A stretch of 37,840 bases of DNA from CAILUF01 sp964505265 (GCA_964505265.1 CAZDGN010000016.1:1-37840), one strand, 5' to 3'. Counted from the stretch's first letter, positions 26,563-35,072 are shown. Translations and numbers: made by a program. The notes: a model not told the origin generated them from the sequence alone.

Positions 26563-27147
26563 TTATGTTGGTTTTTTTAAGAGAAAATTGATCTGACTTT
26601 TACCAAAATTTCGCTGATCCAATATCTGAAAATTTACTAAAATCTTATCTTGAATTTTTTCAAAATATTTTTTATCGCTTTCAATTATAAATAAGGTTTT
26701 GTCGCTACAAAAATTTTGTTTAAGCAAATTATTAATTATAGTTAAATAATCATATTCATAAGGCGGATCTAAAAAAATTATATCGAATATTTTATCATAA
26801 TTATTTTTTATATATTCTGCGGATTTAATGATTATTGTTGCTTCTTTCTCAATCTTCAAAATTTGTAAATTCTTTTTTAAAAGATTTATATGTTCTAAAC
26901 TATTGTCAATAAATAATACCTCTTTTACCCCTCTTGATAAAGCTTCAATGCCTATCGCTCCTGTTCCACAACAAACATCTAAAAACACTGACTCTTTAAA
27001 TTTGAGCTGATATTCTTGCATGAATTTGGCACTTAATAAAATATTAAAAAGAGCTTCACGATTTTTATCGGTTGTTGGTCTTAAGTCTTTGATTTTAAAG
27101 GAATCGGCTAACTTTCTACCCTTGAATTTTCCACTAATTATTCTCAT
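26563..27147 (-). CDS. rsmD: 16S rRNA (guanine(966)-N(2))-methyltransferase RsmD
   Basis: This 194-residue methyltransferase modifies G966 of 16S rRNA in assembled 30S subunits. Diagnostic parts are the N-terminal MRIISGKFKGRKL with LRPTTDKNREALFNIL (about 24-39), SAM motif I FLDVCCGTGAIGIEALSRG (about 56-74), and the catalytic FLDPPYEYD (about 128). The DPPY tetrapeptide is that of N2-guanine methyltransferases. I start at ATG 27147, one base after the pheA stop; the longer frame starting inside pheA adds 14 unrelated residues. It is co-directional with pheA and probably on the same transcript. Confidence 0.95.
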   Translation of the reverse strand: MRIISGKFKGRKLADSFKIKDLRPTTDKNREALFNILLSAKFMQEYQLKFKESVFLDVCCGTGAIGIEALSRGVKEVLFIDNSLEHINLLKKNLQILKIEKEATIIIKSAEYIKNNYDKIFDIIFLDPPYEYDYLTIINNLLKQNFCSDKTLFIIESDKKYFEKIQDKILVNFQILDQRNFGKSQINFLLKKPT

Positions 27148-27148
27148 T

Positions 27149-28000
27149 TTACCGATTAAATCTATGTTCATCGGCGTAAAACACTCCAAGTAATTTTACA
27201 TTTTTAGAAAAAAATCCGAGTTCTTCAAGAGCTAAAGCAACATTGTTTTGAGCTGGATGTCCTTCAATGGTAATGAAAAATTTTGCTTGCTTTGAAACAC
27301 CTCCAGGAATGTAGCTTTCAAGTTTTACCATACTTACTCCGTTAGTGGCAAAGCCACCAAGTGCTTTGTATAAAGAGCCGGGAATGTTACGAATAGTAAA
27401 TAACAATGATGTTAAAGCGGGTTTTAAATTATAGTCAATTTCGGGTGGATTCTTCGAAATAACTATAAAAATAGTGATATTGTCATTGCAAGAATCTTGA
27501 ACATTTTCTTGTAAAATATCAAGTCCATATAGCTCGCTGGCTAATTTTGAGCAAATTGCTCCTTTGCTTTTATCAGCTAATTTTGCCACAAATTCAGCGG
27601 CCTTTGCGGTGTTTGAATATTCAACAATATTTAAATTGAGTTTTTGCAAATTATTTTGGCACTGCATGAGAGCCTGTGGGTGAGAATATACTTCGTTTAA
27701 ATCCCCGATTTTTGAGCCCTTGACCCCACATAATTGATGAGAAATTAAAAAGAAATGTTCGGCAACAATCGATAAATCAAATTTTTGCAATAAATCATGA
27801 ATTTCTGAAACACGACCAGCGTAAGAATTTTCTAGAGGAATCATTCCATATTCAACCTCATTATTTTCTACCGCATTAAAAACTTCTTGAAAAGTTTGAT
27901 AGGCTACTGCTTTATATTTTGGATAAAATTTTAAGCAAGCTAAATTTGAATTGGCACCATTAGTGCCTTGAAAGGCGATAATTTTTGGAGAGATGACCAT
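27149..28000 (-). CDS. pheA: Prephenate dehydratase with altered TRF motif
   Basis: The enzyme converts prephenate to phenylpyruvate in phenylalanine synthesis. This 283-residue stand-alone form lacks a chorismate mutase domain. The catalytic domain (about 1-185) has FQGTNGANS, MIPLENSYAGRV (about 53-64) and SHPQALMQC (about 106-114). The ACT regulatory domain (about 195-275) has the NIPGSLYKALGGFA and KLESYIPGG elements of phenylalanine binding. One oddity: the conserved Thr-Arg-Phe motif reads Thr-Ile-Phe (CNDNITIFIVI, about residue 174), so the arginine is lost while the catalytic threonine remains. It diverges from the class II DAHP synthase across 118 bases, placing both ends of the aromatic pathway together. 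Confidence 0.92.
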   Translation of the reverse strand: MVISPKIIAFQGTNGANSNLACLKFYPKYKAVAYQTFQEVFNAVENNEVEYGMIPLENSYAGRVSEIHDLLQKFDLSIVAEHFFLISHQLCGVKGSKIGDLNEVYSHPQALMQCQNNLQKLNLNIVEYSNTAKAAEFVAKLADKSKGAICSKLASELYGLDILQENVQDSCNDNITIFIVISKNPPEIDYNLKPALTSLLFTIRNIPGSLYKALGGFATNGVSMVKLESYIPGGVSKQAKFFITIEGHPAQNNVALALEELGFFSKNVKLLGVFYADEHRFNR

Positions 28001-28062
28001 AAATGTTAATATTGAATTTACAAGAAATTATTCTCTTTATGATTTTAGCTAATAAAATTAAA

Positions 28063-28090
28063 TTGACAAAGGGAAAAAATATAAGATAAT
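28063..28090 (+). promoter_or_regulatory. Candidate sigma-70 promoter of the class II DAHP synthase gene
   Basis: A perfect TTGACA at 28063-28068 is followed by a 16-base spacer and GATAAT at 28085-28090 (five of six to TATAAT). The start codon at 28119 is 28 bases beyond the -10, so the leader is about 20 bases and without a Shine-Dalgarno. It is the best promoter match I found in the window and would drive the DAHP synthase-era-ubiG unit. No attenuator or operator is evident. Confidence 0.6.
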
Positions 28091-28118
28091 TATTTTAAAT
28101 TGTTTAAAAGTAATAAAT

Positions 28119-29474
28119 ATGTCTAATAAAAATTGGAGCGTTGATAGTTGGCGAAATTTTCCAATCAAGCAACAACCGCAATATCATGATTTAAAAGAGC
28201 TTGCCAAGGTCGAATTAGAATTGGCAAAATTTCCACCTTTGGTTTCGATTGATGAAATCGAAAGGCTCAAAGCTGAATTATCGCAAGTTAGCAAGGGTGA
28301 AGCTTTTTTACTTCAAGGCGGGGATTGCGCCGAGAGTTTCGTTGAATTTTCTCATACTAATTTAAAAAATTATTTTCGCACCATCATGCAAATGACCATT
28401 GCTTTAATGTATGGCTTGAAAAAGCCTGTAGTTAAGGTGGGTAGAATTGCTGGTCAATATGCCAAACCTCGCTCTCAAGGTGAAGAAGTAATTGATGGAA
28501 AGGCTTTACCAGCCTATCGTGGAGATATTGTTAACGGAATTGAGTTTGAAGAAATCGCCCGAAAATCTGACCCAAATCGTTTAAGTGAAGCCTATTTTTA
28601 TTCTTCTGCATCTTTAAATTATCTTCGCAGTCTTGCCCTAGGAGGCTACGGGAATCTTGATAAGGTTAATAAATGGATTGAAGAATTTTCTCATAATTTT
28701 AACAATAAAAATAATATCGAGGAAGTAACTTCAAAAATCACCGAGATTTTATCTTTTATGAAATCTTGTGGAATTGATTATAAGTCAATGCCTCAATTTA
28801 CTACTGCGAGTTTTTATACATCTCACGAAGCTTTGCTTTTAAATTATGAGCAAGCTTTTACTAGATATAGCAAAGATTATCAAAAATTTTATGATTTAAG
28901 TGCCCATCTACTTTGGATTGGCGATCGCACTCGTAATCTTGGCGAAGCTCACACCGAATTTATGCGAGGTATCTCTAATCCAATTGCCTTCAAAGTTGGT
29001 CCGTCAATTACTGAAAATGAATTGTTGAATTTATTAGATGTTTTGAATCCTGAAAACGAATCTGGAAGAATAACTTTAATTTCTAGAATGGGTAAGGATA
29101 AAATTCACGAACTGCTTCCACCTCTAGTTAAAGCAATAAGAAATAACAAAAATAATGTAGTTTGGTCTTGTGACCCGATGCATGGTAACACCATCAAAAC
29201 CAATAATGGCTTCAAAACTAGAAAGTTTGAAGATATTTTAAGCGAAGTAAAAAGCTTTTTTCAAATACATCACGATAATGATTCAATTGCTGGTGGCGTG
29301 CATTTTGAACTTACTGGTCAAGATGTTACGGAGTGTTTAGGAGGCAACCAAAAAATTTCTGAAATTAACCTTAGCGATAGATATCATACTCATTGTGACC
29401 CACGACTTAATTCATCGCAAAGTATAGAAATGGCTTTTACCATCGCTTATGAATTAGCAAAATCAATCAAATAA
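28119..29474 (+). CDS. 3-deoxy-7-phosphoheptulonate synthase, class II (AroF-II)
   Basis: The enzyme condenses phosphoenolpyruvate with erythrose 4-phosphate, the first step of the shikimate pathway. The 451 residues are the plant/actinobacterial-like class II type: N-terminal WSVDSWRNFPIKQQPQY, FLLQGGDCAESF (about 67-78, with the metal-binding Cys), GRIAGQYAKPRS (about 109), LWIGDRTRNLGEAHTEFMRG (about 268), WSCDPMHGNT and GVHFELTGQDVTECLGG near 390. The length is normal. Class II enzymes are common in alphaproteobacteria. era begins on its last base, so translation of the downstream unit is coupled. The divergent pheA suggests common aromatic pathway context. Confidence 0.96.
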   Translation: MSNKNWSVDSWRNFPIKQQPQYHDLKELAKVELELAKFPPLVSIDEIERLKAELSQVSKGEAFLLQGGDCAESFVEFSHTNLKNYFRTIMQMTIALMYGLKKPVVKVGRIAGQYAKPRSQGEEVIDGKALPAYRGDIVNGIEFEEIARKSDPNRLSEAYFYSSASLNYLRSLALGGYGNLDKVNKWIEEFSHNFNNKNNIEEVTSKITEILSFMKSCGIDYKSMPQFTTASFYTSHEALLLNYEQAFTRYSKDYQKFYDLSAHLLWIGDRTRNLGEAHTEFMRGISNPIAFKVGPSITENELLNLLDVLNPENESGRITLISRMGKDKIHELLPPLVKAIRNNKNNVVWSCDPMHGNTIKTNNGFKTRKFEDILSEVKSFFQIHHDNDSIAGGVHFELTGQDVTECLGGNQKISEINLSDRYHTHCDPRLNSSQSIEMAFTIAYELAKSIK

Positions 29475-30430
29475 TGAATTCACTTCCAAAACAACACGGA
29501 AATATTGCCATAGTCGGCGCCCCAAATGCTGGTAAATCATCGATTACTAACGCTTTACTTGGTCAAAAATTATCAATAGTTTCGCCAAAAGTCCAAACTA
29601 CTAGAAATTCAATTCGTGGAATTTTGATGATGGAAAATAAGCAAATTATTTTAATCGATACACCCGGAATTTTTATCCCAAGAGAAGATAAAATTTTAGA
29701 AAGAATTATCGTAAAATCGGCTTGGCAAGGCTTAAGAGAGGCTAATTTAGTTGCCTTCGTTATTGATGCGCAAATTGGTGCCAATGCTGATAATTTACAG
29801 ATTTTACAAGATTTAAAAAAAGAAAATTTGCCAATTGTGGTGCTAATTAATAAAATTGATTTAGTAAAAAAATCCAAACTACTTGATATTATTAATGCCT
29901 TTGTGCAAGAGGGTATAAGCGATATTTTTCCAATTTCTGCAAAAGATAATTATGGCATTTTGGAGTTAAAAAATTTCTTTGCAAGTAAATGCCAAGAATT
30001 AGATTGGATATATGATGCAGATCAGCTATCCGATGCCCCAATGGCTTTTATAGCCAGTGAAATTACTCGTGAAAAATTATTTTTAAATTTAGTCAAAGAA
30101 TTGCCTTATGCGGTAAGTGTCAAAAATGATAAATATGAAGTTTTAAATAATGGAGAAATAAAAATTCATCAAACAATTTATGTGTTAAAAGAAAGTCAAA
30201 AATCAATAATTCTTGGCAAAAATGGACAAATGATTAAAAAAATTGGTCAAGAAGCAAGGGTTGATATTGCTGAAGTTGCGGGTGCCAAAGTGCATTTATT
30301 TCTGTTTGTTAAAGTCAAAGAAGATTGGATGAGAAATATTGAAAATTTTGAAAAACTTGATATTGATAAATTACCTGCTAAAAATAATTTTAAAAAAACC
30401 AATAACTATTTAAAAAAACCAAATAAATAA
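29474..30430 (+). CDS. era: GTPase Era
   Basis: Era is an essential GTPase that binds the 3' end of 16S rRNA during 30S maturation. The 318 residues have G1 IVGAPNAGKSSITNALLG (about 13-30), a G2 region with SIVSPKVQTTRNSIRG, G3 DTPGIF (about 62), G4 LINKIDLV (about 123), and G5 ISAK (about 153). The C-terminal KH domain includes ILGKNGQMIKKIGQEAR (about 251). A basic tail of about 18 residues rich in Asn and Lys extends past the KH domain. The start codon overlaps the DAHP synthase stop by one base, and ubiG overlaps its own stop by one base, giving a three-gene coupled unit. Usual partners rnc and recO are not adjacent. Confidence 0.97.
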   Translation: MNSLPKQHGNIAIVGAPNAGKSSITNALLGQKLSIVSPKVQTTRNSIRGILMMENKQIILIDTPGIFIPREDKILERIIVKSAWQGLREANLVAFVIDAQIGANADNLQILQDLKKENLPIVVLINKIDLVKKSKLLDIINAFVQEGISDIFPISAKDNYGILELKNFFASKCQELDWIYDADQLSDAPMAFIASEITREKLFLNLVKELPYAVSVKNDKYEVLNNGEIKIHQTIYVLKESQKSIILGKNGQMIKKIGQEARVDIAEVAGAKVHLFLFVKVKEDWMRNIENFEKLDIDKLPAKNNFKKTNNYLKKPNK

Positions 30431-31176
30431 TGACTACAATCGACCCGCAAGAAATTGAAAAATTCACCAAAATTGCTCAGGAATGGTGGAACCCGCACGG
30501 AAAATTTAAGCCGTTGCACAAATTTAATCCAATTAGAATCAAATATTTAAAGCAAAAAATTTGTGAACATTTTGCTTTAGATGTTTCGGCAATTGCTCCT
30601 TTTAAAAATAATGATAAGACCATAAAAATTATTGATATAGGTTGTGGCGGAGGCTTAATTACCGAACCATTTGCCAGAATGCAAGCCGATATTACCGGAA
30701 TTGATGCGGGTGAGAAAAACATCAAAACTGCCCAAATTCACGCTAGTGAATCTGGTTTAAATATCAATTACGAAGTTGCAAGTGCTGAAGATTTTGCTGA
30801 AAAATCACCGCAATTTGATGTGGTTTTTGCTCTTGAAATAATTGAACATGTTAGTGATGTTGAAAAGTTCGTGCAATCATGTGCTAAGCTTTTAAAACCA
30901 GAGGGTTTATTGTTTGTTGCCACTTTAAATCGCACCGCAAAATCATTGATAATGGCAAAATATGGAGTCGAATATGTATTAAGATGGCTTCCAATTGGCA
31001 CTCACGATTGGCATAAATTTTTAAAGCCATCGGAAATTGAAATCTTTGCTCGCAAATCCGGTCTAAAGCTTCAAGAAATTCAAGGATTTAACTATAATTT
31101 TTTTAAAGATCAGTGGAGTCTTGGCAAAGATTTATCAATAAATTATATGATGGTTTTTGAACAAAAAAAATCTTGA
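30430..31176 (+). CDS. ubiG: Ubiquinone biosynthesis O-methyltransferase UbiG
   Basis: UbiG performs both O-methylations of the ubiquinone ring. The 248 residues begin with the characteristic FTKIAQEWWNPHGKFKPLHK (about 12-31) and LNPIR-like FNPIRIKYL. The SAM-binding site IIDIGCGGGLITEPFARM lies at about 69-86, VVFALEIIEHVSD near 131, and the membrane-contact region with LPIGTHDWHKF is at about 195, all of which separate UbiG from generic methyltransferases. The gene implies aerobic or microaerobic quinone-based respiration. Its start shares one base with the era stop; fumC follows after 66 bases. Confidence 0.96.
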   Translation: MTTIDPQEIEKFTKIAQEWWNPHGKFKPLHKFNPIRIKYLKQKICEHFALDVSAIAPFKNNDKTIKIIDIGCGGGLITEPFARMQADITGIDAGEKNIKTAQIHASESGLNINYEVASAEDFAEKSPQFDVVFALEIIEHVSDVEKFVQSCAKLLKPEGLLFVATLNRTAKSLIMAKYGVEYVLRWLPIGTHDWHKFLKPSEIEIFARKSGLKLQEIQGFNYNFFKDQWSLGKDLSINYMMVFEQKKS

Positions 31177-31242
31177 AAGCGAATTTTAAAAAAGTTAAAA
31201 TTTAGGGGTCAAAAATGCTCTCTTAAAATTTAAATTTTTTAT

Positions 31243-32793
31243 ATGACTCAAGATTTTCGTATTGAAACCGACTCTTTCGGTGAAATTAAAGTTCCCGCTC
31301 AAGCTTATTATGGTGCACAAACTCAACGTAGTGTTCAAAATTTTCCAATTTGCAATCAACATGCTGGACATAAAATGCCAAAGGAAGTTATTTATGCAAT
31401 GCTCCTTATTAAAAAAGCCTGTGCTATTACCAATAAAGACTTGATGGCAATTGACCCAAAATCCGATGAGTTCAAAAAATTCTCCCCAGAATTGGCCGAT
31501 AAAATTATCGATGCAGTTGATGAAATCTTAAAAAAATTCGATTATTTTTACGAAAATCATTTTCCTTTGGTGGTTTGGCAAACTGGTTCGGGCACGCAAA
31601 CTAATATGAATGTCAATGAAGTTATTGCTTCAGTTGCCAACGAAAAAGCAACTGGCAAAAAAGGTGGAAAATCTCCAGTTCATCCTAATGATCATGTTAA
31701 TTTAGGGCAAAGCTCAAACGATACCTTTCCAACGGCAATGAATATTGCTACCGTTTTAAGCACGCTGCAAAAATTATTGCCAACCTTAGTTCGCTTCGCC
31801 AATGAACTTGGCAATAAAGAAGCCGAATTTAAAGATATTATCAAAATTGGTCGCACTCATACTCAAGATGCTACCCCAGTTACCTTAGGGCAAGAATTTT
31901 CGGCTTACAAGGTGCAAATTCAGAGCGCTAGTGTTTTTGTTTCGCAATCTATCGCCTTTGTTTGTCATTTAGCTCAAGGCGGAACGGCAGTTGGCACTGG
32001 CTTGAATTGTCATCCAAAATTTGCCAATAAATTTGCCGAAGTCATCACCGAAGTTTCGGGTTTAAAAAAATTGCACCAAGATTTAATGAATTTAAAATTA
32101 TGCAGAACCAACTCTGACGACGGTCATTGGCAGGTTAAGGATTCTAACTTAGCAAAGCTTGGACTAAATTATGCCGATAATTTCTTTAGTAACAAAAATA
32201 AATTTTTTGCCCTAGCTTGTAATGATGAATTGGTTAATTTCTCTGGCGCTCTTAATGCCACCGCCACTTCGCTTATGAAAATCGCCAATGATATTCGCTT
32301 TTTAGCTTCTGGTCCTCGTTCAGGTTTGGGTGAAATTTCTTTGCCAGAAAATGAACCGGGTTCATCAATTATGCCTGGTAAGGTTAACCCAACACAGTGT
32401 GAAGCTTTAACGATGCTTGCTTGCCAAGTTATTGGCAATCATCACGCTATCACTCTTGGTGGAATGAATGGGCATTTCGAGTTAAATGTGTTTCGCCCAA
32501 TGATTATTCGCAACATTATAGAATCGATTAATTTAATTGCCGACGGTATCAATAGTTTTATCGATAATTGCTTGCTTGGAATTGTTGCAAATCATGAAAG
32601 AATTACCGAATTATTAAATAATTCATTAATGTTGGTAACTGCTTTAAATCCATATATTGGCTATGATAACTCAGCTAAAATTGCCAAAAAAGCTCATCAT
32701 GACGGCACAACATTGAAGCAATCGGCTCTTGAACTCGGGTTAGTAAGTGAACAGCAATTTAATGAGTGGGTTGACCCAAAGAAAATGATATAA
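31243..32793 (+). CDS. fumC: Class II fumarate hydratase with an internal insertion
   Basis: This TCA-cycle enzyme of 516 residues is about 50 longer than usual FumC. The conserved parts are intact: WQTGSGTQTNMNVNEV (about 114), GQSSNDTFPTAM (about 156), IGRTHTQDATPVTLGQEF (about 204), and the signature GSSIMPGKVNPTQCEA (about 369). About 37 extra residues (275 to about 312; DNA 32065-32178) sit between TEVSGL and NKFFALA, where other FumC have about seven residues. The frame is kept and the insert is polar with Asn, Lys and one Cys. A second small expansion of about eight residues is near 75. The gene abuts the convergent FAD-binding protein with no base between stops. Confidence 0.96.
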   Translation: MTQDFRIETDSFGEIKVPAQAYYGAQTQRSVQNFPICNQHAGHKMPKEVIYAMLLIKKACAITNKDLMAIDPKSDEFKKFSPELADKIIDAVDEILKKFDYFYENHFPLVVWQTGSGTQTNMNVNEVIASVANEKATGKKGGKSPVHPNDHVNLGQSSNDTFPTAMNIATVLSTLQKLLPTLVRFANELGNKEAEFKDIIKIGRTHTQDATPVTLGQEFSAYKVQIQSASVFVSQSIAFVCHLAQGGTAVGTGLNCHPKFANKFAEVITEVSGLKKLHQDLMNLKLCRTNSDDGHWQVKDSNLAKLGLNYADNFFSNKNKFFALACNDELVNFSGALNATATSLMKIANDIRFLASGPRSGLGEISLPENEPGSSIMPGKVNPTQCEALTMLACQVIGNHHAITLGGMNGHFELNVFRPMIIRNIIESINLIADGINSFIDNCLLGIVANHERITELLNNSLMLVTALNPYIGYDNSAKIAKKAHHDGTTLKQSALELGLVSEQQFNEWVDPKKMI

Positions 32794-34116
32794 TCAGATA
32801 TTGGCAAAGATTGTATTTGCAACTAAATTTGCATCAACTCGAAGATCTGGAACTGCAGTAATTTCGAAGTCTCGGCTTATATTAAGCCCGCCAACTAAAT
32901 GTATATTACTGTTGTTGCTATGCATAAAAATCAAATCTTTTTTTAGTAAATTTTTATTCATCATTGAATTAATCAATGGATAATTTTTGACATTAAAATC
33001 AAATCCTAAGCAATTTATCAAATAATCACATTCAATTTTTTGAACACCCAAATCAATTATAAATTTATTATTTTTATGAATTGATTTAACCGAGCCTTTA
33101 ACAATTTGTAATTGCCTATTCTTAATCATTTTATCAATTATCTCTAGGGAAATATTTGGAACACGGTGGCGGAAAATATTCCAATAGGGGAGAATATTAT
33201 TTAAAAAAAGTTTTTTGTTTTTTTCATCTAAATTATGCCAAATAGTTTTGGTTTTTGGACGAATTGAATCGATTAGATGTCGCAAGTCAAGATTTTTATA
33301 ATTTCTTAAAAAATTTCTAAATTTTAAAGAAATATTAATTATTCCCGCTCTGGCATCGCTTTCATCGATAATATCAATTTGGTTGTTGGTAGGTAAAATA
33401 TTATGATCGGAAAAATGTGGTTTTGGAAAATTTCCTCGGCGAGAAATTGCATAAATTTTGCCAGAAAAATTCTTAGAATTGAGTCCAACCAAAACATCGA
33501 CAGCACTTAAGCCAGTGCCAATTATACAAATTTTATCATCGGCATTAAAATTATTTTTTTTATGAAAATTTACGAAATTTTTTGACCAAAGGGACGAAAT
33601 AAAATTTTCATCATTTTCAGCATAATTTAATTGCGATTGTCGAAAACTTGTTGAAAGCACAACCTCATCGGCTTGAATAATTATGCCATCGCCAACAATT
33701 TTAAGGCCATCTTCAATATCTAAAACTTGCTTTTCAAAAACCTCATATTCAATTTTTAAATCACTAGCTAATTGAAAAAACTCTTGGCGAATTTTTTTCA
33801 AAAATTCACCATAAATATTGCGAGGAACGAAGCCGTCAGCTCCAGATTTTTCATAAATTGCGGGATAATTTTCTTGCAAAAAATTCAAAAAGCAATTGGG
33901 CTGATCATCAAATGGACTCATTTTTTTGACAGGAACATTCAAAATATAATTATCATTAAAATTGCTAAAACCTGCTCCAACAGAAGACGGACCATCTTTT
34001 TCAAAAATTATAAATTTGATGTTGTTTTTAGATTTTTCTTGGGAGATTTTTTTTAAAATATTGCCAAATACCATAATTCCACAAAAACCAAAACCTATAA
34101 TTGCAATTTTTTTCAT
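32794..34116 (-). CDS. FAD/NAD(P)-binding protein (NAD_binding_9 family)
   Basis: This 440-residue flavoprotein-like enzyme starts with a dinucleotide-binding fold, IAIIGFGFCGIMVFGNIL (GxGxxG, about 4-21). It continues with GAGFSNFNDNYILNVPVKKM (about 52), a second Rossmann-type motif IGTGLSAVDVLVGL near 200, and a C-terminal NCLGFD and HLVGGLNISRDFEITAVPDL block that closes the FAD site. It resembles the PF13454 group of uncharacterised oxidoreductases related to HI0933-like and MnmG-like folds. The reaction is unknown. It follows the DUF6356 gene by three bases, so the two are probably one transcript. Confidence 0.85.
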   Translation of the reverse strand: MKKIAIIGFGFCGIMVFGNILKKISQEKSKNNIKFIIFEKDGPSSVGAGFSNFNDNYILNVPVKKMSPFDDQPNCFLNFLQENYPAIYEKSGADGFVPRNIYGEFLKKIRQEFFQLASDLKIEYEVFEKQVLDIEDGLKIVGDGIIIQADEVVLSTSFRQSQLNYAENDENFISSLWSKNFVNFHKKNNFNADDKICIIGTGLSAVDVLVGLNSKNFSGKIYAISRRGNFPKPHFSDHNILPTNNQIDIIDESDARAGIINISLKFRNFLRNYKNLDLRHLIDSIRPKTKTIWHNLDEKNKKLFLNNILPYWNIFRHRVPNISLEIIDKMIKNRQLQIVKGSVKSIHKNNKFIIDLGVQKIECDYLINCLGFDFNVKNYPLINSMMNKNLLKKDLIFMHSNNSNIHLVGGLNISRDFEITAVPDLRVDANLVANTIFANI

Positions 34117-34119
34117 AGC

Positions 34120-34359
34120 TTATTTTTTGTTGGCTTTGCGAATTTGTGCTTGATTTCGTCGGTCATTAAAAATCTCATTCATTTTGCTTACATTTCTACT
34201 GGCGGTGGTTTTAAAAAAGCAGGGCAAAACTGAGTGAATGATTAATGCCGATGCTACTAGAATTAAGCGTGAACCATTTTTGAAAGCAAAACCAAAATGC
34301 TCAAAATAATTCTCATCAGTATCGATTAGATGTTGCTTGATTGGGTTATTTATTTTCAT
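34120..34359 (-). CDS. DUF6356 family protein
   Basis: The 79-residue protein has HLIDTDENYFEHFGFAFKNG (about 10-29) followed by one hydrophobic helix, LILVASALIIHSVLPCFF, and a basic C-terminus ending in KANKK. The H-x3-T-x4-YFEH-x2-FA pattern and the single helix with HxxLP match DUF6356, a small membrane-associated family common in alphaproteobacteria, whose function is unknown to me. The helix would anchor it in the inner membrane with the basic tail cytoplasmic. It lies between dps and the FAD-binding gene on the same strand. Confidence 0.8.
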   Translation of the reverse strand: MKINNPIKQHLIDTDENYFEHFGFAFKNGSRLILVASALIIHSVLPCFFKTTASRNVSKMNEIFNDRRNQAQIRKANKK

Positions 34360-34388
34360 AAATTATTTTTTGAATTAAATAAAAATCA

Positions 34389-34411
34389 CGAATATAAACA
34401 TTTCATATTCG
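34389..34411 (-). terminator. Candidate intrinsic terminator after dps
   Basis: The inverted repeat CGAATAT (34389-34395) and ATATTCG (34405-34411) has a nine-base loop. In the direction of dps transcription it is followed by a T-rich stretch (TGATTTTTATTT). The stem is short and weak, so this is a modest candidate. It sits 26 bases beyond the dps stop and before the DUF6356 gene, which would separate the two transcripts. Confidence 0.35.
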
Positions 34412-34437
34412 CGATAATTTGTCAAAATAAATTTTTT

Positions 34438-34875
34438 TTACAAAGAAGATTGCAACATCCAAATTGATTTTTCGTGAGATTTAGCTCTTTGAATAAAAAT
34501 ATCAGCACTAGACTCATCGCCTTCAGCTTGCGCAGTTTTTATAGCTTCATGTAATTGCTTAACCACAATTTGATTGTCATTGATTAAATCTTTAAGCATA
34601 TCTTGGCTAGAAAGATTTTTGTTGGCATTTTTTAAATCGCTATATTTTTCAAAATGGGCGAAAGTGCCGTCAACCTTTGAACCTAAAGCTCTAATTCTCT
34701 CGGCAATTTCATCAATTGCGGTGAATAATTCTTCATATTGAATTTGAAAAAGCTCGTGTAAAGGCTTGAAATTGTTGCCAACAACATTCCAATGATAATT
34801 TTGGGTTTTTAGCATTAACACATAGGAATCGCTTAAGATTTTTTCTAATGCTTCTAAAGTTTTATGATTTTTCAT
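34438..34875 (-). CDS. dps: Dps family DNA-binding ferritin
   Basis: Dps forms a dodecameric shell that oxidises and stores iron and protects DNA under peroxide stress. The 145 residues contain the ferroxidase ligands shared between subunits: the His in YHWNVVGNNFKPLHELF (about 26-42) and Asp/Glu in FTAIDEIAERIRALG (about 51-65). The C-terminal helix has KSHEKSIWML. The N-terminus is too short to hold a lysine-rich DNA-binding tail, so it may protect mainly by iron sequestration. A GGAGT (34885-34881, minus strand) lies five bases from the ATG. It diverges from oxyR, the usual peroxide-dependent activator of dps. Confidence 0.95.
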   Translation of the reverse strand: MKNHKTLEALEKILSDSYVLMLKTQNYHWNVVGNNFKPLHELFQIQYEELFTAIDEIAERIRALGSKVDGTFAHFEKYSDLKNANKNLSSQDMLKDLINDNQIVVKQLHEAIKTAQAEGDESSADIFIQRAKSHEKSIWMLQSSL

Positions 34876-35013
34876 TTTTTACTCCATAATTTATTATTTA
34901 CTTTATTTTCTAGAATTTTAAATTAAATTTTTTTTACAATAAAATTAATTAGATTTTTAAATTCCAATCAGTTTTTTTTCGCCTCAAATTGAGAATAAAA
35001 ACTTCTTGAAATA

Positions 35014-35036
35014 TAACTATTATCACTTATAAGTTA
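35014..35036. promoter_or_regulatory. Candidate OxyR/LysR operator in the dps-oxyR intergenic region
   Basis: The region has TAACT (35014-35018) and AGTTA (35032-35036) as an interrupted dyad. Inside it is a perfect ten-base palindrome ACTTATAAGT (35025-35034), and ATA-type half sites recur on both sides. LysR regulators bind such T-N11-A dyads, and OxyR binds spaced ATAG/CTAT half sites. It lies 36 bases before the oxyR start and 138 bases before the dps start, suiting autorepression and possibly dps activation. AT-richness lowers the specificity of any such match. Confidence 0.35.
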
Positions 35037-35072
35037 AATATATTGATTTTATAAAAATAATAAGTTTTTCTT

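Noticed and set aside
32065..32178. The fumC insertion as a copy of the palindromic repeats seen in this window
   Set aside because: It shares none of their 16-17-base cores, is not GC-rich and has only a weak five-base dyad.
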